From positions 1 to 12,906 of the forward strand of contig JAJYQG010000206.1 in NCBI GenBank assembly GCA_021794775.1: 12,906 nucleotides of DNA, read 5' to 3'. The stretch is from Pseudomonadota bacterium. Its GTDB lineage: Bacteria > Pseudomonadota > Gammaproteobacteria > Burkholderiales > Ferrovaceae. Below, piece after piece: positions 6,654 through 12,906 of this stretch (position 1 is the first letter of the stretch; each line of letters begins with the position of its first letter). The notes below the pieces were generated by a model, which was not told the DNA's origin, did not search any database, and worked only from the letters and a program-made list of their open reading frames with translations. The position numbers and the translations under genes are program-made.

Positions 6654-8092
6654 CGCCCATAGACATCGCTGAAACGCACAATATCGTCTTCCCCCAAATA
6701 GCCCCCTGTCTGAACTTCAATGATCTCCAGAGGGATGGTTCCAGGGTTGGCCAAACGGTGAATCTCGCCCTGAGGAATGTAGGTCGACTGATTTTCGTGC
6801 AGCAGAAAGGTTTTTTCGCCACAGGTAACCTCGGCCGTCCCCTGAACCACAATCCAATGTTCGGCGCGATGGTAATGTTTCTGCAAACTGAGACTGGCGT
6901 GGGGTTTGACCTGAATACGCTTGACCTTGAACCGTTCTCCGTCGTCGATGCTGTCGTACCAACCCCAGGGACGATGCACCTTGCGATGCAAATGGTGCTC
7001 TTCGCGCTTTGACTGCTGCAATGCCGCCACCACCTGTTTCACCTGCTGGCTTTTGGAACGATCCGCCACCAACACCGCATCCGCCGTTTCCACGACCACC
7101 ACATTGTCCACACCCACCGTTCCCACCAAGCGATGGCTGGCATGCACCAAAGAGTTGCGCGTGTCGGTGAGTACCACATCGCCCCACACCACATTCCCCG
7201 CCGCATCCTGGGCATTCGCCCCGCAAACGGCATCCCATGCTCCAAGGTCGTTCCATTGCGCAGCCAACGGCACCATGCGTAAAGGGATATCCGATCCAGG
7301 ACAATGTTCCAGAGCAGCATAATCCACCGACTCGGAAGGCGTCGCGGCATATAAGGTTCGATCCGGACGAATAAAGTCTCCATCCACGGAGCGTTGAGCC
7401 CATGCCTCCCGCACCGTTTTCAGAATATCGGGCCTGAAACGCTCTAATGCCTTGATCCATAGACTGGCCCGCAACACGAACATGCCGCCATTCCAAGCGT
7501 AGTCACCACTGGCCAGATAGCGTTGTGCCGTAGCTTCATCAGGTTTTTCAGCAAACTGGGCCACCGCATAGGCACCCTGCACATCGGGTTCACCGGCATA
7601 ACGAATATAACCGTAACCGGTTTCCGGGCGGTCTGGGGTAATTCCAAGGATGACCCAGAATCCCTCTTGGGCATCGCGCACCGCGCGTTGCAAGGCATCC
7701 ACCAAAATCTCCGGTTTCCCGACGGTCTGGTCTGCCGGCAAGACCACCAATACGGGATCTTGCCCACCCTCCATGGACTGGAGGGCCGCCAAGGTCAGCG
7801 CCGGGGCCGTGTTACGGGCGGAAGGCTCCAGCAGGAACTTGGCTTCCTGCGTAGATTCCAAGGCCAGCCATTGGTCCTGAGCCAGAAACCGGTGATCGTC
7901 GTGGGTCACCAACAAAAGGGTTTGCAACTGGATATCGCTCGCGGCCAAGGCACCGGCGCGCATCAAAGCCCCCTGGAACAAACTCTGGTCCCCTGCCAGA
8001 TTGAGAAACTGCTTGGGATAGCCCGCCCGTGACAAAGGCCACAATCGGGTGCCTGCCCCCCCACATAAAATCACAGGTACCACTGGAATCAT
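6647..8092 (-). CDS. manC: Mannose-1-phosphate guanylyltransferase / mannose-6-phosphate isomerase
   Basis: This 481-residue bifunctional cytoplasmic enzyme of the ManC/AlgA/CpsB type makes GDP-mannose for surface polysaccharides. The nucleotidyltransferase domain starts with CGGAGTRLWPLSR (10-22) and PKQFL (26-30); further marks are LEPSARNTAPA (88-98), ETGYGYI (157-163), FAEKPD (180-185) and WNGGMF (200-205). The C-terminal cupin isomerase domain runs from about 372 (HRPWGWYDSID) to the end, with metal-binding residues in QKHYHRAEHW (404-413) and PQGEIHRLANPG (440-451). Length and domain order are normal. AGGGAG lies five bases before the ATG. The gene starts 16 nt after the hydrolase stop, so the two are probably co-transcribed. 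Its last codons overlap the convergent phosphoglycosyl transferase gene by 7 bp, with no terminator between. Confidence 0.95.
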   Translation of the reverse strand: MIPVVPVILCGGAGTRLWPLSRAGYPKQFLNLAGDQSLFQGALMRAGALAASDIQLQTLLLVTHDDHRFLAQDQWLALESTQEAKFLLEPSARNTAPALTLAALQSMEGGQDPVLVVLPADQTVGKPEILVDALQRAVRDAQEGFWVILGITPDRPETGYGYIRYAGEPDVQGAYAVAQFAEKPDEATAQRYLASGDYAWNGGMFVLRASLWIKALERFRPDILKTVREAWAQRSVDGDFIRPDRTLYAATPSESVDYAALEHCPGSDIPLRMVPLAAQWNDLGAWDAVCGANAQDAAGNVVWGDVVLTDTRNSLVHASHRLVGTVGVDNVVVVETADAVLVADRSKSQQVKQVVAALQQSKREEHHLHRKVHRPWGWYDSIDDGERFKVKRIQVKPHASLSLQKHYHRAEHWIVVQGTAEVTCGEKTFLLHENQSTYIPQGEIHRLANPGTIPLEIIEVQTGGYLGEDDIVRFSDVYGRQ

Positions 8093-8108
8093 CTTATCTC
8101 CCTCTCAA

Positions 8109-8969
8109 TTAAAACGAAACTGTGCCGCCAGGCTTGAGCTCGATCACCTTGGTGCGGGTTGGCCCCAGTGCTTTCTCAAACGCTTCTGGCGTCCCTGTCA
8201 AAGCCGGAAATGTGCCGTAATGGAAGGGCAATACGTATTTGGGACGCAGCCAGTAGCGGATGGCAAAAGCCGCCTCTGTCGGGCCCATGGTGTAATTGCC
8301 GCCAATGGGCGCCAACACCAGGTCGGGGCGGTAGTAATCGGCAATGAACTTCATATCTCCAAACAAACCCGTGTCACCCATGTCGTAAATGCGAAAACCA
8401 TTTTCCAGTTGAATGATGTATCCCACCGGCTCGCCCCCGGCATGAATTTCATGCTTACCCGTCGCGGGGTTGACCCAATCAAGTTCCGAGCTATGCTCAG
8501 CATGAACCATGGAAATGGTAATGTTGGGCCCCAAGGGTGAAACCGTACCGCTCTTGTTCATCAACAGCGCCAACTCTTGTGGCAAATCGCCCAGTGCGAT
8601 CAGTGACTGGCTCATGCCAGCCGGCCCGATCAGCGGAATATGAAGTTTGCGCGCCAAGGCAGGACCATCGCCGAGATGATCGCCGTGAGCATGGGTTACC
8701 AAAATGAGGTCGATACGCCCCAGATTATCCAGATTCTTATAATGTTCAGGGGCCTTGGGATTCTGGGTGATAAAAGGATCGATCAGAATAACCTTCCCTC
8801 CTGGGGTAGTCAGACGGATCGCCGATTGCCCCAGCCACAGCAATTCGACTTTAGCCCCCGCGGCTGTGCCATCGGGTTCATGGACCACCGGAGGTCCGGC
8901 CTCCGCCCATACCGAGCCCATCAGACAAGCCAACCCACAACCCAACAACCACTTTGTCGCACGATGCAT
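8109..8969 (-). CDS. Exported metallo-beta-lactamase-fold hydrolase (UlaG-like)
   Basis: The 286-residue product resembles the UPF0173/UlaG group of metal-dependent hydrolases. It carries THAHGDHLGD at 92-101 (His93, His95, Asp97, His98), further candidate ligands His156 or His159, Asp199 in YDMGDTG, and His250 in PFHYGTF. Unlike most cytoplasmic family members it has an N-terminal signal peptide: a basic start, a hydrophobic core at about 8-20, and likely cleavage after VWA at residue 22, so it probably acts in the periplasm. The substrate is unknown; UlaG itself opens ascorbate-6-phosphate lactone. ATG at 8969 was chosen because it begins the signal peptide, with a GGGGG-type ribosome site 7 bases upstream. 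The frame remains open upstream but without family similarity. manC follows after 16 nt. Confidence 0.85.
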   Translation of the reverse strand: MHRATKWLLGCGLACLMGSVWAEAGPPVVHEPDGTAAGAKVELLWLGQSAIRLTTPGGKVILIDPFITQNPKAPEHYKNLDNLGRIDLILVTHAHGDHLGDGPALARKLHIPLIGPAGMSQSLIALGDLPQELALLMNKSGTVSPLGPNITISMVHAEHSSELDWVNPATGKHEIHAGGEPVGYIIQLENGFRIYDMGDTGLFGDMKFIADYYRPDLVLAPIGGNYTMGPTEAAFAIRYWLRPKYVLPFHYGTFPALTGTPEAFEKALGPTRTKVIELKPGGTVSF

Positions 8970-9183
8970 GGCACTACCCCCGATGATCAAACAAAGAACC
9001 CCATGATAACCGAGTTCAGTGAAACTCACTTCACCATCATCTTGCCATATCTTACCGACAGTTTTGCTGAGCACCGCGCACGAAAGCATGGACAGTGAAA
9101 CCCTGCACAAACCAGAGCGCCGCCCCCATTGGCACCATGTTTACCGGTCTTCCATGGACCCCAACTGAGGCCTACGCACCCAT
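8970..9183 (-). other. Leader region of the hydrolase gene, no gene seen
   Basis: This spacer of about 214 bp separates the cytochrome terminator from the hydrolase start. No coding frame with recognisable similarity was found. AGTGA-aac-TCACT (9018-9030) and the overlapping GTGAA-n6-TTCAC (9019-9034) form small inverted repeats that could be a regulator site. A TATCAT hexamer on the minus strand (9003-9008) could be a -10 element, but no good -35 pairs with it. Confidence 0.3.
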
Positions 9184-9208
9184 AAAAAAAGCCCCGCCGA
9201 AGCGGGGC
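9184..9208 (-). terminator. Intrinsic terminator after the cytochrome operon
   Basis: On the minus strand, GCCCCGC-TTCG-GCGGGGC forms a perfect 7-bp GC-rich stem with a UUCG tetraloop. It is followed by seven T residues (9184-9190). This is a textbook rho-independent terminator, about 47 nt past the stop of the dihaem cytochrome gene. Confidence 0.95.
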
Positions 9209-9229
9209 CTTGCACATGCAAACCAGCGG

Positions 9230-9245
9230 CCCCTGTCACCAGGGG
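9230..9245 (-). other. Second 3' hairpin between the cytochrome stop and terminator
   Basis: On the minus strand, CCCCTG-GTGA-CAGGGG forms a perfect 6-bp stem with a GNRA-type loop. It begins about 11 nt after the dihaem cytochrome stop and upstream of the UUCG terminator hairpin. It has no U-tract and probably acts as an mRNA 3'-end stabiliser. A further short palindrome, TTGCACATGCAA, lies between the two at 9210-9221. Confidence 0.7.
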
Positions 9246-9255
9246 TCGATAAAGG

Positions 9256-9954
9256 TTAGTGCAGGGATGACAGGTAAGCACCCATAGCACGACGCTGTTG
9301 CTCCGTCAAACCATGCGCGATGCCTTCCATAACAGCACCCTGTGGGCGCTCCAGATCGGAATCCGGAACGTTTTCCTTGCCTTCGGTATACACTTCATCC
9401 GTATTGAAGACGCTCAGCTGCTTGTAGATGTAGTCTGCATGCTGGCTGGCCAGACGGGGAATGGGACCATTCCCTTCGGCATTGGCACCGTGGCAACCCA
9501 TACATGCGGGCACACCTTTGTCCAACACGCCTTCGTGGAAGATTTTGTCGCCTTCCGCCACCAAAGCTGCTTTCTGACCCGAATCCGGAATGGGCTTCTG
9601 GTTCGAATAGAAGTTGGCCAACTCGTCGATCTGCTTCGGCGTGAAGTTACGCGCAATCCCCCACATCATGGCCTGAGCCATGGGGTCTTTACGGGTATGG
9701 TTGTGAAACTCGTTCATTTCAGCCACGAGGTATTCCTTCTGCTGGCCTGCCAGCTTGGGATAACGCGGGTTGACCGAATTGCCGTTGACATCGTTGCCAA
9801 TGCCACCATGACACACGGAGCAAACCTGCTGGGCCAGCGTATTGCCGGTCACATTGGGATTGCCCAGATTACGACTCTTGTCGAGCCCGGTGGAACAAGC
9901 CCCCAACGCCAGCGACATGGCTGAAAGGGTCAGAATGGTCTTGATGTTTTTCAT
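9256..9954 (-). CDS. Dihaem c4-type cytochrome, predicted lipoprotein
   Basis: The 232-residue product has two class I cytochrome c domains, with haem sites CSVCH (45-49) and CMGCH (151-155), each followed by a c4-like pattern (PKLAGQ at 66-71, PRLASQ at 166-171). Candidate distal Met ligands are Met96/97 (DPMAQAMMWGIA) and Met209 (GAVMEGIAHGL). The duplicated layout matches c4 cytochromes, including Acidithiobacillus Cyc1, which pass electrons in the periplasm. The N-terminus has a hydrophobic core ending LALGAC, a plausible lipobox with Cys20. Ser at +2 would favour outer-membrane anchoring. I placed the start at ATG 9954, not 9960, because AGGGG abuts the first ATG but is six bases from the second. 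The gene begins about 12 nt after the Cyc2-like stop and is followed by tandem hairpins and a terminator. Confidence 0.92.
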   Translation of the reverse strand: MKNIKTILTLSAMSLALGACSTGLDKSRNLGNPNVTGNTLAQQVCSVCHGGIGNDVNGNSVNPRYPKLAGQQKEYLVAEMNEFHNHTRKDPMAQAMMWGIARNFTPKQIDELANFYSNQKPIPDSGQKAALVAEGDKIFHEGVLDKGVPACMGCHGANAEGNGPIPRLASQHADYIYKQLSVFNTDEVYTEGKENVPDSDLERPQGAVMEGIAHGLTEQQRRAMGAYLSSLH

Positions 9955-9966
9955 ATTCATCCCCTA

Positions 9967-11445
9967 TTAGTAAACAAAGCCAATGTACAGCATGGAGGTA
10001 TTGAAGTTTGCAGGACTAAACTTGGTACCATTGAAAACCAAGTTGTTGTTGCCACTGGTTACCCCGCCCATTTGGGTGTAGAACGTGTACATATACCCAA
10101 TGCGCACATTTTGCCAAGGTGCATAGAACACATGAGGCGTCCACGCCGACCAGTTGGGATTACCGGTCAGTCCACCCGCTCCATTGACAGCCATCGAATA
10201 CAGGCCAACGTCATTGGAGCCGGTTACGTTTTGGTAGCTGAGTTGAGCACCGTATTTGGCTTGATAAACATAAATGGCATCGACGTACGTTTCGGTCAAG
10301 TTATCCGTTGCGTTCACCGGTGTCAGATTTGAGTAGTTTGCAAAAACACCGGGACCCGCATTGTTCATGTACTCACGGGTAATACGCGCATGTGCCGAGA
10401 AGTAATGTGGATCGAGCACGTACTGATACTGAGAGTCAAAACCGACATCGCGATAGGTGCTAACCGGTTGGCTGTAATCGGAGGGACCGGTCGAGCCAAG
10501 CAAGCCTGAGCCATGGGCATAGGCCATCATTCCATGCAAGCCAAACTCAAAATTATGGGGACCCCATTCTTTGTTGTAGGCCAGACGCAAATACGGCGTT
10601 GGATCAATCACGGTACCATTCGAACCAGCGGCTGCGTTCGAGGGTGGGGCACCTGCTGTCAAAGCTGACAAGGGGCCGTGGGTTGGCGATTTGTAAACCG
10701 CCAACTCGCCATACCATGTCTTGTTTTGGAAAATGTAAGCACCCGCACCAACAGCGGTATGCTGCGTCGTTTCACCCATCAAGAAAGTCGTTGGCGCTTG
10801 AGCGTTGCCACTATTGAAATAGTTTATCCAGCCCGATTGCCATGGTCCCATGTTATTCCACACATCAGACATCGTAGCGCGGTTGTTGACATATGCGCCG
10901 ACGACGGTGTCGGTCGTTGGGGTAACCGTGCGATCGGCATATCTGAATTCAGTGTTATCGATCGCGGCAGCATTCCAACCAGCTTGGGAACCGGTCTGTG
11001 TATTGTCATATTTCTGACCGGTCCATTGCATGAAGGCACCGACGTTATCGGTAATCTTTCCACCCGCAAAAAAGCTGACAACTTGCACATTCATTGAAGA
11101 AGAAGGCACGCCTTGCCCGTGGCCAGGCAACCCTTGAGTACTTGTATTGTTGTAATACTGACGAGCACCCTGCACCATGACGGCCACAGGAGGATAGTCA
11201 TTCTGGACTTCCAGATCGGTCAGGTTGGGGCGGTTGCCCATGGTGTAACCGGTCAATTTGAACATGCGACCCAGCGAAGTGAGTTGCGGATACATGCCGC
11301 CAACGTGACAAGCGACGCATTTGAAGCCGGTCTGACGAGCAAAGACCGGAATGGCGTTAGCGTCCATGGATACAACCACGGATGCCGTGCCCAGCAGCAG
11401 AAGGGCGGACCCTTTAGCCTTTCCAAGCAGGTTGGATACCTTCAT
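9967..11445 (-). CDS. Cyc2-like outer-membrane porin-cytochrome c
   Basis: This 492-residue exported protein has one haem. A signal peptide spans about residues 1-31 (hydrophobic core 13-26, cleavage after ANA). The mature protein starts IPVFARQTG, and the single haem site CVACH (43-47) is followed by PQLTSLGRMFKLTGYT (53-68). This arrangement of FARQTG, CxxCH and GRxFKxxGYT is shared with Cyc2, the iron-oxidising outer-membrane cytochrome, and with related porin-cytochromes. The remaining roughly 420 residues are rich in Tyr, Asn, Gly and Thr with alternating patterns, and the protein ends MLYIGFVY with a C-terminal aromatic residue, as in outer-membrane beta-barrels. The likely role is electron transfer across the outer membrane. 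Iron as donor is inference, and the branch of the family is uncertain. AGGGGG lies seven bases before the ATG. The dihaem cytochrome gene follows in the same unit. Confidence 0.85.
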   Translation of the reverse strand: MKVSNLLGKAKGSALLLLGTASVVVSMDANAIPVFARQTGFKCVACHVGGMYPQLTSLGRMFKLTGYTMGNRPNLTDLEVQNDYPPVAVMVQGARQYYNNTSTQGLPGHGQGVPSSSMNVQVVSFFAGGKITDNVGAFMQWTGQKYDNTQTGSQAGWNAAAIDNTEFRYADRTVTPTTDTVVGAYVNNRATMSDVWNNMGPWQSGWINYFNSGNAQAPTTFLMGETTQHTAVGAGAYIFQNKTWYGELAVYKSPTHGPLSALTAGAPPSNAAAGSNGTVIDPTPYLRLAYNKEWGPHNFEFGLHGMMAYAHGSGLLGSTGPSDYSQPVSTYRDVGFDSQYQYVLDPHYFSAHARITREYMNNAGPGVFANYSNLTPVNATDNLTETYVDAIYVYQAKYGAQLSYQNVTGSNDVGLYSMAVNGAGGLTGNPNWSAWTPHVFYAPWQNVRIGYMYTFYTQMGGVTSGNNNLVFNGTKFSPANFNTSMLYIGFVY

Positions 11446-11486
11446 TGTTTAACCCCCTAAGTATTCTGTAGGAACCGGATTGGAAC

Positions 11487-11509
11487 AAACGCCCATGGAG
11501 GGTGCGTTT
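11487..11509 (-). other. Possible hairpin in the Cyc2-like gene leader
   Basis: AAACGC and GCGTTT, separated by 11 nt, could form a 6-bp stem in the untranslated leader, about 45 nt before the start codon. It is weak and may be chance. Confidence 0.25.
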
Positions 11510-11525
11510 TGCGCCAAGTCAAAAA

Positions 11526-11552
11526 ATTAACACCCGCTTAACCATCTGTAAA
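11526..11552 (-). promoter_or_regulatory. Candidate promoter of the cytochrome operon
   Basis: On the minus strand, TTTACA (11547-11552) matches the -35 consensus at five of six positions. GTTAAT (11526-11531) matches the -10 at four of six, with a 15-bp spacer that is short for sigma-70. Transcription would start near 11519, giving a leader of about 75 nt. The site lies just after the tkt terminator and directly abuts the inverted repeat at 11553-11572, which supports a regulated promoter here. Confidence 0.4.
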
Positions 11553-11572
11553 GCGATTTGTCATCAAATCGC
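11553..11572. promoter_or_regulatory. Perfect inverted repeat, candidate operator of the cytochrome operon
   Basis: GCGATTTG-TCAT-CAAATCGC has perfect 8-bp arms around a 4-nt centre. It abuts the putative -35 element, with its centre about 43 bp before the inferred start, the position of a typical activator site that touches RNA polymerase. The half-site does not fit the FNR or CRP consensus. It might instead form a weak RNA hairpin on the plus strand, but its placement between the tkt terminator and the cytochrome promoter favours a protein-binding site. Confidence 0.55.
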
Positions 11573-11604
11573 AATCTTTTGAGCCGCTGTTGTATTTTCA
11601 CAAC

Positions 11605-11634
11605 AAAAAGGGCCCAGTCTCACGACGGGGCCCT
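11605..11634 (-). terminator. Intrinsic terminator of tkt
   Basis: On the minus strand, AGGGCCC (11628-11634) pairs with GGGCCCT (11609-11615) across a 12-nt loop and is followed by a short T run. It lies about 22 nt after the tkt stop codon and separates the tkt transcript from the cytochrome operon. Confidence 0.88.
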
Positions 11635-11656
11635 GAAAGGTGCGTGTTGACTGCGG

Positions 11657-12906
11657 TCAGATAACCGCTTTGACGCGCTCCGCCACCTTGTCAGCCGTCA
11701 GGCCGAAATGTTTGAAAAGAGCTCCTGCCGGGGCCGATTCACCGAAGGTGTCGATCCCGATGACGTCGGTGCACCCATATTTCCACCACAGCGCGGTGCA
11801 AGCCGCTTCAATGGCCACCTTGGGCACATGGCGCGGCAGCACACTGTCCTTATATTCCCCACTCTGCTTGTCAAAGGTGGTGGTGGATGGCATGGACACT
11901 ACGCGCACCGCAATCCCCTGCTCTTGCAAAAGTTTTTGTACTTCCACAGCAAGACCAACTTCCGAACCTGTGGCAATCAGCACAGCACGGGCCGCACCTT
12001 CGGCTTCCTTGAGAACATACCCGCCCTTGCCGATGTCCACGATCTGTTCTGGTGTACGGGTCTGGAAAGGCAGGTTCTGGCGACTGAAAATCAATGAGCT
12101 TGGCCCATCCTTTCTACGAACGGCCGCATCCCAGCTGACCGCCGTTTCAGTGGTATCGCAAGGCCGCCAGACTTCCATGTTGGGAATCAGGCGCAGGCTG
12201 GGCACATGCTCGATCGATTGGTGCGTAGGCCCATCTTCTCCAAGACCGATGGAATCGTGGGTAAATACGAAGATGCTGCGGATGCGCATCAGAGCTGCCA
12301 TGCGCAAGGCGTTGCGACTGTAATCCGAGAACGTCAGGAAAGTGCCGCCATAAGGGATGAACCCCCCATGCAATGCCACACCATTCATGATGGCGCTCAT
12401 GCCGAACTCGCGCACGCCATAGCTCAGGTAGTTGCCTGGGGTGGTCGCGTTAAGTGATTTGCTGCCACTCCAGTTGGTCAAGTTGGACCCGGTCAAGTCA
12501 GCCGATCCACCAAAAAACTCAGGCAACGCCGGGCTCAACGCTTCCAGCGTGTTCTGGCTGGCCTTGCGGGTTGCGATGGTCTCCGCCTTATCCCGACATT
12601 TGGCGATAAATTCCAGGGCTGTCCGCTCAAATTGCTCAGGCAATTCGCCCTTCATGCGCCGCACAAACTCGGCAGCCTCTTGCGGGTAGGCTTTCTGGTA
12701 ATCGGCAAAACGTCGATTCCATTCGGCTTCTTTTTCCGCACCCTGGCTCTTCGCATCCCATGCTGCGTACACCTCGGCAGGAACTTCAAATGGACCATAT
12801 TCCCAACCCAACCGTTTTTTGGTCGCAGCAATTTCATCGTTGCCAAGGGGAGCACCGTGGACATCATGGGTGCCTTCCTTATTGGGACTTCCCTTGCCAA
12901 TCGTGG
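11657..12906 (-). CDS. tkt: Transketolase, C-terminal part (5' end outside window)
   Basis: The frame stays open to the window edge and encodes the last 415 residues of a protein normally about 660-670 long, so the N-terminal thiamine-diphosphate-binding part is cut off. The visible part begins [21 protein letters not shown], followed by the pyrimidine-binding domain ([46 protein letters not shown]) and the C-terminal domain ([27 protein letters not shown]). These are standard transketolase motifs. The enzyme transfers two-carbon units between sugar phosphates in the cytoplasm, in the pentose phosphate pathway and, in autotrophs, the Calvin cycle. A TTG codon at 12811 is internal (Leu) and not a start. 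An intrinsic terminator follows the stop. Confidence 0.96.
   Translation of the reverse strand, partial: TIGKGSPNKEGTHDVHGAPLGNDEIAATKKRLGWEYGPFEVPAEVYAAWDAKSQGAEKEAEWNRRFADYQKAYPQEAAEFVRRMKGELPEQFERTALEFIAKCRDKAETIATRKASQNTLEALSPALPEFFGGSADLTGSNLTNWSGSKSLNATTPGNYLSYGVREFGMSAIMNGVALHGGFIPYGGTFLTFSDYSRNALRMAALMRIRSIFVFTHDSIGLGEDGPTHQSIEHVPSLRLIPNMEVWRPCDTTETAVSWDAAVRRKDGPSSLIFSRQNLPFQTRTPEQIVDIGKGGYVLKEAEGAARAVLIATGSEVGLAVEVQKLLQEQGIAVRVVSMPSTTTFDKQSGEYKDSVLPRHVPKVAIEAACTALWWKYGCTDVIGIDTFGESAPAGALFKHFGLTADKVAERVKAVI

Noticed and set aside
8967..9110. Longer hydrolase protein starting upstream of 8969
   Set aside because: The extra residues show no family similarity and would bury the signal peptide that begins at 8969.
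9298..9924. Open frame of 208 codons on the plus strand antisense to the dihaem cytochrome gene
   Set aside because: It mirrors a gene with two haem motifs and a lipobox, shows no family motif of its own, and is best explained as a shadow.
11553..11572. FNR or CRP site at the cytochrome promoter
   Set aside because: The half-site GATTTG with a 4-nt centre does not match TTGAT-N4-ATCAA or TGTGA-N6-TCACA.
11640..12323. Open frame of 227 codons on the plus strand antisense to transketolase
   Set aside because: The minus strand carries unmistakable transketolase motifs through the whole region.
12652..12900. Separate small gene on the minus strand near the window end
   Set aside because: It is an out-of-frame reading of transketolase, whose correct frame continues to the window edge.

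Overview
The window (about 12.9 kb, moderately GC-rich by eye) looks like chromosomal DNA of a Gram-negative proteobacterium. Evidence for this is the signal peptides, an outer-membrane-type cytochrome, a c4-type dihaem cytochrome, a split class II ribonucleotide reductase of the Pseudomonas type, and ManC/AlgA-type GDP-mannose synthesis. A betaproteobacterial chemolithotroph, possibly an iron oxidiser such as Ferrovum or a relative, is a reasonable guess because of the Cyc2-like porin-cytochrome. That is inference and cannot be proved from this window. No tRNA, rRNA, CRISPR array, insertion sequence or phage gene was seen.

Plus-strand half (1-6653). A short-chain dehydrogenase (90-896) is followed by a small translationally coupled reading frame that may be a gene remnant. 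Next comes an intergenic region with a near-perfect NrdR box, and then nrdJa-nrdJb (1065-3922), a B12-dependent ribonucleotide reductase split into a catalytic chain and a chain carrying the cysteine-rich tail. After a hairpin over the nrdJb stop codon, four tightly packed genes follow: a GcvA-like LysR regulator, a four-helix membrane protein of unknown function, a hydroxypyruvate isomerase-family enzyme, and a short phosphoglycosyl transferase that starts surface polysaccharide synthesis.

Minus-strand half (6647-12906). Read in the direction of transcription, it starts with transketolase (5' end outside the window), which ends in a strong intrinsic terminator. A separate two-gene unit follows: an exported single-haem, beta-barrel-like cytochrome of the Cyc2 type (9967-11445) and a dihaem c4-like cytochrome with a lipoprotein signal (9256-9954). 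This unit has a perfect 8-bp inverted repeat next to its putative promoter and ends in tandem hairpins plus a U-tract terminator. Next are an exported UlaG-like metallo-beta-lactamase-fold hydrolase (8109-8969) and, 16 nt later, manC/algA (6647-8092). The manC 3' end overlaps the 3' end of the convergent phosphoglycosyl transferase gene.

The parts fit an autotrophic lifestyle with extracellular electron uptake: the outer-membrane cytochrome could pass electrons to the membrane-anchored dihaem cytochrome, transketolase could serve carbon fixation and pentose recycling, and the GDP-mannose and phosphoglycosyl transferase genes would feed exopolysaccharide. The cytochrome pair as a self-contained operon is the most interesting part of the window. 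There is no gene-free stretch over 300 bases. The largest gaps are 8970-9255 (terminator and leader of the hydrolase gene), 11446-11656 (promoter, operator-like repeat and tkt terminator) and 897-1064 (remnant frame and NrdR boxes).
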